Shown here one piece after another: positions 42,601 through 52,389 of a stretch of 64,000 bases of DNA. Within the stretch, counting starts at the first letter, position 1; every line of letters starts with the position of its first letter. The position numbers were made by a program, and so were the translations under genes. Where the stretch lies: positions 164,754,048 to 164,818,047 of the forward strand of contig NC_092858.1 of assembly GCF_032062135.1 (NCBI RefSeq). The letters are read 5' to 3'. The notes beneath the pieces are model-generated. The model was not told the origin of the DNA, ran no database searches, and saw only the letters and a program-made list of their open reading frames with translations. The DNA comes from Pyxicephalus adspersus. Taxonomy: Eukaryota; Chordata; Amphibia; Anura; Pyxicephalidae.

Positions 42601-45600
42601 AACCCTTGGTACAATTTGCTCCAACAAGGGCAAAAAGTTCTTTCCTGATTCCCTGAGTCAATTGGATATTCCTTGGGTCAACAGTCTCTGTTATCTTTAC
42701 TTTAAAGCTTTAATACCCAGTTATATTCTGTACAAATAGAAAAACGTACAGCTTTTTCTTAAAGCTATCTATATTACTGAAACTACTTCCTAAGGGAGCC
42801 GATTCCACATTTTCCACTTACAGTGAAGAATTCCTTCCTAAACCGGAGATTACATTTCTTTTGCTCCAGACACAAAAGGGAATATTGGGACTGGGGGCCT
42901 AATATTACAACGATTGGTTCAGCCGAAGCTTGCTAATGTGAAACCCTACTACAACCATCCTTATAATGCCTAGGCAATGCACTGGTCCACAAAAATATTA
43001 ACACAAAATATAAAGAATATAAAAATGTATTCATGTGATAATTTTGTATGTGAGTTGGAAGTCTGAGAAAGTAATGTTAAACTACATTACAAAAACACAA
43101 GATAAAAAACTTGTTATCCAGCTTCAAGAATCCACTGTGGGGAAAAGGAAAGTAGATGTAAATATTAACCTTAAGGCAGAATTCTTACACATTGTGGTGA
43201 TGCAGGTAGCATGTGTTGCTGCACCTATCGTTTTGAATGGCACCCTAAGGCAACACACCTGCATTGCCTCACAATAAAGGGGTATTTGCATTTTAAGACA
43301 TGTTAGGGCGTGTTGACAGCCTATTCATGGCAAAACGTTAACACATCACAAATATGAAAATGTCCCTCAGTGAATCACATTTATGTTGCTAAGACACATA
43401 AATAATTGTCAAATGTTTTAATTAAAATAAGAGGCAAATAATGAGATTATTTCTAACAAAAGTTACAAATGTGCCAAAATGTGGATCTGGTGCACTTCTT
43501 CAAAAAGAAAAATATTTTTTTTCCTGAAATTCTTAAAAAAAATTTTTTCCTCTTGAAAAAGTGGACTAGATTTTTTCTTATGTTTTAAATGTTTAAATGT
43601 AAGTGAAAAAGATGTAAAGCTATTTATAATAATAGAAAAGTTATGTTATTGAAATATTTTGAGTTATATAAGTTATTTGAATGATTTACATGTGCCGGTG
43701 TTTTGTGGAATTTTACAAATGTTTTAATTTTAATACTTTTTTTCATCAGGGATGCTAAATGCTTGCAGCCTCCTGGTATCCACCTAGGGCCTGGTTTATT
43801 AAACTTCTCCAAGACTGGAAGAATGAAAAAACCTGGGTGATCCAGCAAACCTGGAACAGATTTTTTTACATAATATTTACTACTGAATGGCAAATGTTTT
43901 CAATCCTGGACCAGATTAATTCTAAATTTGCTGGATCACCTATGATAATCTATCTTTGCCAGTTTTGCAGAGCATACACTTACAACCCAGATCAGGATTC
44001 ACAAAGGAATGCACATAGCTTCATGCATTCTTTTTTTTTAAAATAGTTCTTTTCCATAAATTTGTTCACCCTTTAACAAAAGCACTCTGTATATAATGTA
44101 CTGATGTCTCTTTCCATTAGCTTGCTGACTTTGCTTTTTTTTGTGTTATTTTGCAGGTTTTGGGAAGATACCTCCACCGACCAATGTCAGAATGGATTCT
44201 GTAAACTTGAAAAATATTCTAAGATGGAATCCCCCACCTGGCTTCGAGGAAGATGAAGATATAAGATATCACGTGCAGTTTCGACTGTAAGCTTTCTTTT
44301 AGTAGCACTCATTAAACGTATGTGTCAATATTGCATATTTGTATCCAGAATCAATGTGGGCCTCATCATTTTATTTACCCTTTGGTCCACCATGAATTTA
44401 TAAAGCCTAGAAAAAGCAAATCAACTTGTATAGCATTATTTAAATCATAATTTTCTATGTTACAAGAAAAGGTACACAGCATCAAATATTAAATGTTCTT
44501 AACATGACTATTGTTGACTATCATTATGATGAATGCCCAGCTTCAGAATGCCATTAGAAAACAAATCTCAATCACACCACAAGATGGCAGTGTGTCTACA
44601 TGTAAAGTGTGTAACAAATGCTTGCATTCAGAGGCACAAGTTTGTTACACACTTTACACGAGGACACAGCACCATCTACAGATAGCCAACAATATTGCGC
44701 AAAAGATCATTTAAGAGCAAGTGATCCATCATAACCAACTCAAAATTGAAAAACACTTCAACCTGTAAAAAGGGAAAAAAATAAACAAACCAAGCTTGTG
44801 TGATTTCAATTCTTCCTTTTTTAAATACATTTTTTACAAATAACACACCATAAATGTATTTTATTCACATTAATTATTTTTTGTTTTGAATGTTAGCGGT
44901 GATGGACACATTTTGTGCCCTAGGTGTGTATCTGAGTCAAACATTCCCTGTATTTTCAGGTAAAAAAAAGTCAGTTTATAATTGAGTATATATAGTAATT
45001 ATCTTGTTACAGTGGCACGTTAAGGGTTTGGCTTTACAAGGCAGCAAGTGGTCAGACAGTTCTTGGGTTAGGTAATGGGCAAGTTTAAGAATCGAAGTGA
45101 CCTTGACAAGGCCCGAATAGTCATGGCTGGAGGACTGGGTCTAAGTATTTCCAAAACAGCCGGTCTTGTGGGGTGTTCCCAGTATGTCCAAAAGTAGTCC
45201 AAGGAGTGACCACCAGTGAACAAACATCCATTTAGGGGTTCCCAAAGCTCATTAATGAGACCGGAGGTTGAAAAGCTAGATTGTTTGGTGTAAATTCACA
45301 AAACAGGGGTTCTTCAGATCCTCAGTGTCGGAACTGGACCATTCAGCAATGGAGGAAGGAGGCCTGATCTGATGATACCTGTTTTTCTTAGGATTGTAGA
45401 TGTACATAGTTGGGTGCTGGAAAGTTTTGGTGACAAGTATGGGTACTGAGTAAACGTGCCTGAGTACTGATTAAACGTGTGTACCAGTACACCATATTAA
45501 ATAACATCAGCTCTGGATAGGCGGCTCGCCTGTCAGCTGAAGGTGCATACAGACGCAGCATCAGATCAGAGTTTAGAGTGCCTTTTCCAAACTTTCCACC

Positions 45601-48600
45601 ATATTTACAGTGGTGTAGCCCTGTTCTATCTATGGAGTGCAGTAGATACTTGAACTTATACTGCTGACGCCTATCGAGAGCAGAAGGTATTATATTTTGG
45701 TGCACTGTTGCACATGCTGAATCAGTACTCAGGCTACTGGGTTTGTTTTGGGATCTGTTTTAACCTGTTACACTGCTTTCTATTCCCCCGAAGAAGTGGT
45801 CTCATCCGTGAAACGTGTCGGGATACAAGTGTTTTGGATAGCTGACTATTGTTAGTTTTTGATGTGATACCCATGGTGACCACATCATGTGCTTTTTATC
45901 TTTTTATCTACAGCAATGCCAAAATAAAATCCCTAGACAGAACTGTCCAACACATACTGAAAAAAACACTTTTTTTGTATTACCACGATCTTTTATTTAT
46001 AAATACATGAATGCTAAATAGAAAAACATGTAAAAACTACATTTAAAGACACCCTTTACCCAGCCCATTCATTTTATTATATGACAATGGACTTTGTAAA
46101 GAGCTGCATATTATGTTGACGCTATATGATTACTTGCTAACACGTGACTTTTTGCTTAGGATTTTATTTTATGCAAGTTCTCTGTATCTCTGAGATTGCA
46201 GGCTGTAATTTCGCAGCCCCAACAGACTCTGTGTTGCCACTCTAGTGATTTTCTATTCCCCTGCACATCTCCCCTGGCAGCTTTATAAAAGGTTATGTAT
46301 GAAGGTAAGGGGATGGGCATTGGGGGCATTTGTTCACATTTGTTTAGCTTTACCTTGGGGTGACGTTTTGCTGAATTTCTCTGTTTGTGTGTATGTACTT
46401 CGTCAAGAAACACATTTAGGGAAATTACAATTTAAGTTATAATCAATATTTTCTCTTGCAGTGATTTCAGAAACCCTGGAGAATACCAAAATTGCTGTTT
46501 GACTCAGCACCTGAATTGTGATTTAACAGTCATCACCTATAAATTCAATGCAACAGTGACTGCATTAGTGGGAGACAAACAGTCAGACCCAGTGGTAATA
46601 CACTTTGATCCCTATGCAGAAAGTAAGTCTATATTCTGAATACAAGCTGATGTGATTGAGTGGATCTCATGAATATTTGGGGTAATCTCAATTATTAAGA
46701 GAACTTGGTAGTCGGATCCCAAATATTAATGAATAGTACTGCCGACATCCCAAAGAGATAAGGATATACAAACTACATAATTGAGACTTTTAGGGCAGTT
46801 CACATACACTGTAGATACATTTTAAGAAACAGATATTTTTATTGTAATATCAAATCTAAGACAAACAACAACATATTAAAAAAATGTTTATGTAGTTTGT
46901 CGTAATCTAAATTATCATTGCACACACTCTGATGAATTGGTAGGATTTGTACTACTGTGGCAATTCTTTGTAACTAGTAGTGGTTAGTAACCATAAACTT
47001 GTTCTTGAAATGCTAAAGCTGTTTTGCAGCTTTGCAAAATGCTTCATCAGGTCAAAAACTGATGCAAATTCTATAGAGCAGAGGTCCCCACTCGCAGACC
47101 ACTAAATCTACAAACACCGGACTGCGCATGTGTGGGGAGCCGGGTGTCACTCAAAGGCTAAAAAAACTTCCCCCAAAGTGACGTCCTAATAGCAGGACCC
47201 ACCCACTCTCCCATCGCAGGTCTGGGCCTCCAGAGACACAGCCCACCTACCGCCTCGAGCCTGTGATGCATACGGGGGACATGGTCCACCACTCTGACCG
47301 GTGCGCCTCTGAAGGGGTCCTTCCCCTGACCCCGCTGGGGGTTGCACCAGCCAGAGCTGCCGACCACCGCTGATCTCAGTTTTTTCGCCGCCCTGCTGTC
47401 AGACTTTTCTAGAAGCACAGAATATAACTGGGTAAAAAAGTAAGGAATGACACCAGTGTTGATCCAGGGAACATTAGATTCCTTAATTGAATTAGCAAAG
47501 ATTTTATTTCCCTGTTGGAGTAAATTGAACCCTTTTTTTTTTAAAAGGGTTTTTTTTTACCTTCCTCTGGATCGGCTGTGCATCTTTGGTTCTGGAAAAT
47601 GCAGATTTCCAGTATGTTTATTTTTGTATTTTTATTTAAGGACTTTTTCACCCTGACTTACTATATAACAAAAATGATAATCTGATTCATATGTAAAAAA
47701 TATTATCCACTCACATCTACGTTCAGATTGGTGCAAAAGCAGAGCTCAGAACAGAATCTGGATAGAAAGAATAATGGGCATCTCTGGTCATGTACCAAGG
47801 TGAAGGCAGGGACTGTGTCAACGTACATTTCTTTAAATGAGCATACCCTGTTCTTAGGTTATCACATTTAGTAAACAGACCCTAAATCAGGACATGTATT
47901 GAGCCAACCATGTCTTCAATACACCACTCGCGTTGAACATACCCTGTCTTAAAATAGGCAAATGCTTTACGTAAACACTGTCATTGATTAGGCACATCAA
48001 GCAAACCCTTTCCTCAAATAGACACCCGCATCAAATAGTCGCTGTCATCAAATTGGCACGTGCACCCAGCATACCGTGTCCTCACATTGGCAAACTCGTT
48101 AAGCATGTCCTGTCCTTAAAGTCGCAAATGCATCATGCAACCCCTGTCCTTGAATTGGTAAATGCATCAAGTAGACCCTTTTTTGGATTGGCACATGTAT
48201 AGAGCTGACTGGCAAACTCATGAAGCGGACTCTTTAAACTGGCACACGCAGTGAACAGACGCTGTCCTCAAATAGGTACATGTTATAGGTACATGTTTTA
48301 GTCTTTAAATTGGCACATGCATTGAGAAGACTTTTTTAGAACTAGGGTTAAAAAAGGGCTAGAAAAGGTAAACAAAATCAAAACAATGTGTTGAAATTTG
48401 GTGTTGACCCCTTTCCATGCTCACCAGACAGGTTGACTCATGGGTTCCATTATGGTAAATACAGCCCTAGACATGCATTTGTACCAGTTTAAGCCTGAAG
48501 AAGAACAGAGAAACTTTATACAGTAAACTTGGTAGTTTGGTGTACTAAAAGATCCAGATAAAAGTATTCTCCTTATTGGTGTCATGCTCAGTCTTTGTAT

Positions 48601-51600
48601 TCCCTTGCAAGGAAATAGAGGAGATCACCAAAGGTCAATGTCTATAATGGCACAGTGGTATGAATGTTTCTTTCACCTCTACATGATTGTCTACCCAGGC
48701 TGTGTACAATCCTGTAAGGAGTTTTGTATTTCTAGGCTAAAAGGACATGGTATGGGGCCCATCTGCTAGGCTTGGCTATTTTTATCAAGTCCACACAATC
48801 CTGGGTACATTGTATCTCCACTCCCAATGCCTTTGCTAAATAATTGGGCACAATTGTTGCTGCAAACTGTTTTTGTGCACACCAGGGAGTGTATTCCATG
48901 CTTAAACATTAAAAGAGTAGCAAACTTCAACTGTTCCTCATAAATGTTGGCCAAAGTTCATAGAACACAACTATCTACTTGCAAGGTTTCACATGCTGTC
49001 TTCATGATGATAATAGTACCTCATTTCAGTTGCTGCACTGTAACAGAGTCTATCCTCAATTGTAGTACTACATTAATCTTGTTTTGTTTTTGTTTCCAGC
49101 CGTGATTGGTCCACCAGAAGTCCTTGTTTCTTCCAGGTCTGGCCACATGGACATCAGTTTCTCTGGTCCTTATTTTGAATCTGATAGTACAAAAGACTCC
49201 ATAAAGGCAAAATATGGTGAGCTCCTTTACAGAGTGTTCTACTGGAAGAAAGAGGACCCTTCTCATGTAAGAATTCTTATAAATAACTCAATAAGGAACT
49301 GCATGCATGTTTTTAAATGTGATTGCTAGAGATCTGGTATCTATTCCCATTGAATTGCATGGAAAAATAAAGAAAAGCAAAAACTAATCCTAAGGGTACA
49401 CCTATACTTTGGATTTATGCTAGTGCAACCATTGCACCCATGACTACTTTTGCATTAAGTGTATGCATGCAGTAGTAATTTCTGATAATCACCTAATGAT
49501 CCAAACATATGTAATCAGTTTGTACTATACCCACTATAGCCATGGTTCATGGGCACTAGGGAGCTTTGTTATCTCAAACCAGCTAACATAGCTGACCATG
49601 GACTTCGAACATGGAAAAATACCTCTGTCAGCAGCAGTGATGATTGACATCATGGCAGTTGCATACTTTGTACAATAAATTAAATCTTTTTTTTTAAGAA
49701 TGTTGGTACTTTTTTTTAAACATGGTGTTCTATTTTTAGGCAATATTTAAAGTTTAAAGACAAATATTTAAAAATTTTAGAACACATTTGATACATAAAC
49801 AGTATACCTCAATTGTAATTAATAGGACTCTATGTCTAAGCACTGTTGAACCAAAACTCAACCCTAAAACAAGTAATTTTGCTACCATTTGATGTGGCCC
49901 AGTCTAAAATGAACCAACAGCAATGCCATAACAGTCTTTAGATCAGGCCCAGTGTCCCTGTGGAGCGCCATGAAATCCAGATTAAGACTGTACATGGGCC
50001 CTCATTTTTTGTCTAAGTTAAGATCAAATGGCACTTCTTCCCTTCGCACTAATTCCTATTCCATTGCCATTCAATTAAAAATCGGTAGTAAAGGCCCCTG
50101 GTTATGATAACAGAATTACAGAAGTGAGTCTTAGCTCTAGACAAGGCCAGATTACTCACAAGGCCACTTAAGCTGTGGCTTAGGCTTCCATGGCTAAAAG
50201 GGGTGGCATTTGTACTGCTATTGTGGCTGTAACATTATCAATATATTATATAAATGTGCTAAGCATAGGGCTGTCCTGCCCACAACCATCATGGTTTCCC
50301 ACCAAAACCACTCCACTATCATTGGGCACAAGCTAGTTGGCCTAGTACGGAAAAAAGTACAAATCCGGCCATAGGTCTAGGCATGGGTGTCTCAACATAA
50401 TGTCAGCCCTAAGGTCTAAAGATACAATGGGCCACGGCAAAAAGTCATGGGCGTGTGGATATAAGTGGATGTGGTTACCACATGGGCATTACCAATAGCC
50501 CCCAAAGCATATAATGGCACAAAAATAACCCCCATAGCAAAAATAACCTCCTATACTCTTAGAATACTGCTTGGAATGCCTGTTTGTGGCTTGTTCACAG
50601 AATAGTGTCTCCTAACTTGGACAGTGCTGCAATGCAAAGGCAACAGGTGCTATAGTGTTCCTCTTTTTGGTTACATAGGGTTTATGCATTACACTGAAAC
50701 CTTTTGGAACACAGCGCTGCACGATAATGTTCCATTTCCTACCAATGTGAACCAAATCCATAGAAAATAAGGGTGTCTTTTTGCTGGAACTGCGATGGGA
50801 AATTAATCCCAACACTGATGGTGTGAGCCAAAAAATTTATTGTGTTAGTAAAAGTTTCATCCCTTTCAGGTTCTGTCTGTGAACACCTCACAATCTACAG
50901 GAACATTGACTAAACTGGAGACTTGGACCATCTACTGCCTGAAAGTACAAGCTTACATCTCTTCCTTTGGAAAAGAAGGACTGTTCAGCCCGGAAATCTG
51001 TCGGAAAACTACAGATGATGGTAAATATTACTATCAGTATTGTTGTAACATTACCTTGCAGAAGCCACGCCATTGATTGGTTAAGTCAGCTCTGTCTGGC
51101 TGGACTTTTTGTAACTTTATATCTGTAAATCTGCTGCCTCTGCTAGTCCTAGGAGATCTGGAGTGAGATTTGGTGTTGTCACCTCTGTGCCGCTTACTGT
51201 TCTCCTTGCTGGAGGGGAATCTGTATCTGAATACCTGCACCCCACCTACTCCTACTCATTCATTGTGTTGTTATAGAAATAAGTTGTCTCCAACAGTGCA
51301 GAACTGTTTATAATAGCAACCAATCATGAATAATTTTAAATTTTTTGCAAAAAAAGTAAACAAGTTGGTGGCATGGTGGCTCAGTGGCTCACACAAGGTT
51401 GCAAGGACCAAAACTTGATGAGAGCACAGAGTTTGTATGTTCTCCTGTTTGCATTGGTTTCCTTTGGACACCTGGGTTTCCTATCCAAATCATAAAGGTG
51501 GATTATTATTTTTAAACAAAAAATGACTATGGGGAAAATACATTGTGAGCTCCTTCAATGGACAGTGAATCTATAAAGAACAATAAAATACATAAAAATA

Positions 51601-51895
51601 AATAAAAGGGTGATTGAAATAGTGCTGCACGCTAAGGGAATTTATGACATAAAAAAAATTATATTATAAATGAAATGATAATGGTGGATTTGACATACAT
51701 ACACTGCATCTGAATTACAGGAAGAACACCATGGTGGCAGATTGCTGGCATGTTCCTTGCAACAATGCTATTTACAATGAGTGCAACCCTTGGACTTTGC
51801 TATTTTGGTTTTACGGCACGTAGGAAATATTTATCCTTCCCGTCATATTCTATCCCAGAACATCTGAAAGAGGTGAGCAATTCATCAGAGACCAG

Positions 51896-51972
<77 letters not shown>

Positions 51973-52389
51973 ATCTAGTCTGTCTTCCTTCTTTCCCACC
52001 TTTTCTTTCTTCTGTATATCCTCATACAATACAGGTAGCCCCCGGGTTACATACAATAGGGGCTGTAAGTTGAATTTGTATGTAAGTCGGAACAGGTACA
52101 TTATTTTAATAAATTCAATTAGAACAAATGTTTGTCCCAACATATTATTAGGCAGCATAGTGTCAGTTACTGTATAAAATGTGGTGTGTGTGTGTGCTCC
52201 ATTTTTGTAATTGAACTGTGTTTTGTGTTTCAGTACTTAAGCAAGCCGTTCAGTAGCTCCCCAAACTTGCCAACACAGCCCTCGGAAGAATATGGGGAAT
52301 CATGTGAACAACTGACATTTATCTCAGTGGAGAGTGAAGAGGAGACCAATGGGGAAATGGAGAAAAATGGAGAGAAACTCCAAAATTAA
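36848..52389 (+). CDS. IL10RB: Interleukin-10 receptor subunit beta (7 coding exons)
   Basis: Shared short chain of the IL-10, IL-22, IL-26 and type III interferon receptors; at the plasma membrane it brings TYK2 to the complex. Coding exons: 36848-36893, 44157-44286, 46462-46622, 49100-49266, 50870-51020, 51721-51872, 52234-52389; total 963 nt, 320 codons (human 325). Phases 1,2,1,0,1,0, all GT-AG. A signal peptide is followed by two fibronectin III domains (about 18-218); the first opens IPPPTNVRMDSVNLKNILRW, very close to mammalian IL10RB. The membrane segment is about 225-247. The short tail (about 73 residues) starts SIPEHLKEYLSKP, the box-like motif shared with mammalian IL10RB, and ends NGEKLQN. 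The D1 intron (44287-46461) and intron 1 (7.3 kb) hold most of its repeats. Candidate polyadenylation signals: AATAAA at 53430, 54070 and 54561. Confidence 0.96.
36990..38205 (+). repeat. Minisatellite, 43-bp unit, about 28 copies
   Basis: Unit reads CCCCTGATTTGGAGGGATTG, TCCCTCTTCATACCTCCCAA, CTG. Copies in the first half (36990-37560) are very similar; those from 37560 on are increasingly diverged, with small length changes. It begins about 100 bp after the IL10RB exon 1 donor. A gradient from homogeneous to decayed copies suggests expansion from the left side. Confidence 0.95.
38328..38663. mobile_element. hAT-like MITE in IL10RB intron 1
   Basis: Ends CAGAGGTGGGCAAA and, inverted, TTTGCCCATGCCTG. 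Flanking octamers GTTTAACC and CTTTAATC agree at 6 of 8 positions, a plausible decayed 8-bp duplication. Interior GAGTGGGCAGG segments occur twice in inverted order. Confidence 0.75.
38805..39150 (-). repeat. Dispersed repeat family G, copy 1
   Basis: Contains GGTCATTAGAATGACAGTCA, GAGAAGAATGTCCCACTTAC and AACCTTGGCTGAGAATGGCT. Related in inverse to 61858-62030 (GGGAAGAATGTCACCATTAC, CAGGGAACCCC, CAGTGTTTCTTAAACTT). Confidence 0.5.
39601..39632. repeat. TA microsatellite
   Basis: (TA)n of about 15 units in IL10RB intron 1. Confidence 0.9.
39646..39880 (+). repeat. Foldback MITE family A, copy 9 (full length)
   Basis: GGGCCTGATTAATTAAGGCT at the left and inverted GAGCTTTAATAAATCAGACC at the right. 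GATCCAGCAAACCTGGAAAG is mirrored by CATTCCAGGTTTGTTCGATC. Shows the arm symmetry of the family well. Confidence 0.85.
40348..40560 (+). repeat. Foldback MITE family A, copy 10
   Basis: CTGATTTATTAAAGCTCTCC, AAGGCTGGAGAGGATACACT, TTTGAATCCTGGACCAGATG and TTCACTGATGACAGTGTATC. Confidence 0.85.
40655..41085 (-). repeat. Dispersed repeat family B, copy 3
   Basis: Inverted copy: CTTCTTTCATTGGGTCCCAC, GCCGATCTCACTGCGCATGT, GATCGGTGCTGCACTT, TGTCTACCCTTTTATGTGAA and AAAATTCTAAGTTTA at its (left) end. Abuts a family C MITE. Confidence 0.6.
41088..41372 (-). repeat. hAT-like MITE family C copy
   Basis: AAGAATCTGACGTGTGTACA near the left, CATTCCCCCTCCTTCCCTCT and GTTGCTGGAAACGATCACAA inside, TGTGTACACAGCCTTA at the right. 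Confidence 0.6.
41880..42130 (+). repeat. Dispersed repeat family D, copy 1
   Basis: AATCAGGCAGGTAAGTATGT, TTATTGCAGAAGGGACACTG and an inverted ATCTCCGCCTGCAAATTG. Recurs at 55231-55540 and, inverted, at 56290-56620. A CAG run lies at 41922-41938. Confidence 0.6.
42480..42910 (+). repeat. Dispersed repeat (TACATAGTTAGGTT family)
   Basis: GTTACATAGTTAGGTTAAAA, AGTCCATCAAGTTCAACC, TTGACCCAGAGGAAGG, CTTTCCTGATTCC, GAGCCGATTCCACATTTTCC and GTGAAGAATTCCTTCC. I recognise this as a repeat common in amphibian genomes; its class is not assigned here. Confidence 0.6.
43793..43985 (+). repeat. Foldback MITE family A, copy 11
   Basis: GGCCTGGTTTATTAAACTTC, TGGGTGATCCAGCAAACCTG, TTTTCAATCCTGGACCAGAT and TTTGCTGGATCACCTATGAT. 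Ends about 170 bp before IL10RB exon 2. Confidence 0.8.
44157..44286 (+). CDS. IL10RB: IL10RB coding exon 2 (D1 first half)
   Basis: Acceptor TTTTGCAG, donor gtaagc. It encodes KIPPPTNVRMDSVNLKNILR, then WNPPPGFEEDEDIRYHVQFR. The VRM-x-SVN-x-KNIL-x-W signature is the strongest single evidence for IL10RB. Phase 1 in, 2 out. Confidence 0.96.
44582..44677. ncRNA. Long near-perfect hairpin in IL10RB intron 2 (miRNA-like or MITE)
   Basis: Arms 44582-44618 and 44641-44677 pair over 37 positions with 31 matches, including an unbroken 18-bp stretch (TGTAAAGTGTGTAACAAA) next to a 22-nt loop. Size and shape resemble a pre-miRNA. A short foldback transposon is equally possible; the outer end ACCATCTACAGATAG resembles the CGCCATCTGCA seen at 53764. 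No expression evidence. Confidence 0.35.
45075..45380 (+). pseudogene. Tc1/mariner-like transposase N-terminal fossil
   Basis: ATG at 45075 opens a 40-codon frame, MGKFKNRSDLDKARIVMAGG, then LGLSISKTAGLVGCSQYVQK, ending at TAG 45195. SISKTAGLVGCS is the helix-turn-helix DNA-binding motif of Tc1-like transposases. Decayed sequence continues to about 45380. In IL10RB intron 2, sense orientation. Confidence 0.7.
45385..45850. repeat. Unassigned repeat with GAAACGTGTCGGG end
   Basis: Contains CCCCGAAGAAGTGGTCTCAT, CCGTGAAACGTGTCGGGATA near its right end. This kind of CGAAACGYGTCGGG hairpin end is common in amphibian and fish dispersed repeats. Class not determined. Confidence 0.3.
46083..46130 (+). 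repeat. SINE 3' tail fragment
   Basis: TGACAATGGACTTTGTAAAG, then ATTATGTTGACGCTATATGA. Short and diverged. Confidence 0.5.
46462..46622 (+). CDS. IL10RB: IL10RB coding exon 3 (D1 second half)
   Basis: Acceptor TTCTCTTGCAG, donor gtaagt. It encodes YQNCCLTQHLNCDLTVITYK and FNATVTALVGDKQSDPVVIH. Contains the conserved C-x-L-T pair and an NAT glycosylation site. Phase 2 in, 1 out. Confidence 0.95.
47088..47383. mobile_element. hAT-like MITE family F copy 2
   Basis: CAGAGGTCCCCACTCGCAGA at the left and GCCGACCACCGCTG at the right. Interior ACCCACCCACTCTCCCATCG and GACATGGTCCACC recur in the other copies. Confidence 0.6.
47822..48335 (+). repeat. Diverged tandem array, about 34-36 bp unit
   Basis: Units follow CCTGTCCTCAAATTGGCACA, TGCATCAAGCAGAC with many substitutions (for example CTGTCATCAAATTGGCACG, CTGTCCTTGAATTGGTAAAT). 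About 13-14 copies. In IL10RB intron 3. Much older than the intron 1 array, judging by divergence. Confidence 0.8.
49100..49266 (+). CDS. IL10RB: IL10RB coding exon 4 (D2 first half)
   Basis: It encodes VIGPPEVLVSSRSGHMDISF, then AKYGELLYRVFYWKKEDPSH. The T-[IV]-IGPP opening and Y-x-V-x-YWK are typical of the second class II domain. Phase 1 in, 0 out (donor gtaaga). Confidence 0.95.
49267..50869. other. IL10RB: IL10RB intron 4, nothing recognised
   Basis: 1.6 kb, acceptor ATCCCTTTCAG. No named repeat or exon supported. Confidence 0.5.
50870..51020 (+). CDS. IL10RB: IL10RB coding exon 5 (D2 second half)
   Basis: It encodes VLSVNTSQSTGTLTKLETWT, IYCLKVQAYISSFGKEGLFS and PEICRKTTDD. L-x-x-x-T-x-YC-x-KVQA is the conserved class II strand pattern. 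Phase 0 in, 1 out (donor gtaaat). Confidence 0.95.
51365..51605 (+). repeat. V-SINE-like SINE, diverged
   Basis: GGTGGCATGGTGGCTCAGTG carries the A-box-like head, then AGAGTTTGTATGTTCTCCTG, GACACCTGGGTTTCCTATCC and a CATTGTGAGCTCCTTCAATG tail ending in AATAAA-rich units. IL10RB intron 5. Confidence 0.7.
51721..51872 (+). CDS. IL10RB: IL10RB coding exon 6 (transmembrane, box region)
   Basis: It encodes WWQIAGMFLATMLFTMSATL, GLCYFGFTARRKYLSFPSYS and IPEHLKE. One membrane pass, basic stop-transfer ARRK, then the IP-x-HLKE JAK-contact region. Phase 1 in, 0 out (donor gtgagc). Confidence 0.96.
51895..51973 (+). repeat. TCTA tetranucleotide microsatellite
   Basis: About 19 TCTA units starting some 22 bp after the IL10RB exon 6 donor. 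Confidence 0.98.
52035..52165 (+). repeat. Dispersed repeat in IL10RB intron 6
   Basis: AGGTAGCCCCCGGGTTACAT, AGTTGAATTTGTATGTAAGT and CGGAACAGGTACATTATTTT. This matches a widespread vertebrate DNA-element type; class not assigned. Confidence 0.5.
52234..52389 (+). CDS. IL10RB: IL10RB coding exon 7 (tail end) to stop
   Basis: Acceptor TTGTGTTTCAG. It encodes YLSKPFSSSPNLPTQPSEEY, then an acidic stretch VESEEETNGEMEKNGEKLQN and TAA at 52387-52389. The exon begins at the LKE/YL boundary, exactly as in the third receptor of this window. Confidence 0.95.
   Translation, partial: YLSKPFSSSPNLPTQPSEEYGESCEQLTFISVESEEETNGEMEKNGEKLQN

Larger units (their letters stand above)
36894..44156 (+). other. 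IL10RB: IL10RB intron 1
   Basis: 7.3 kb, donor gtatgt, acceptor TTATTTTGCAG. Contains a large minisatellite, hAT-like MITEs, foldback MITEs, family B and C repeats and an anuran-type dispersed repeat. The remainder, for example 39160-39600, 41380-41800 and 42900-43780, shows nothing I can name. Confidence 0.7.
46623..49099 (+). other. IL10RB: IL10RB intron 3
   Basis: 2.5 kb, donor gtaagt, acceptor TTTGTTTCCAG. Carries a hAT-like MITE and a diverged tandem array. 46650-47080 and 48340-49090 show nothing recognised. Confidence 0.6.
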
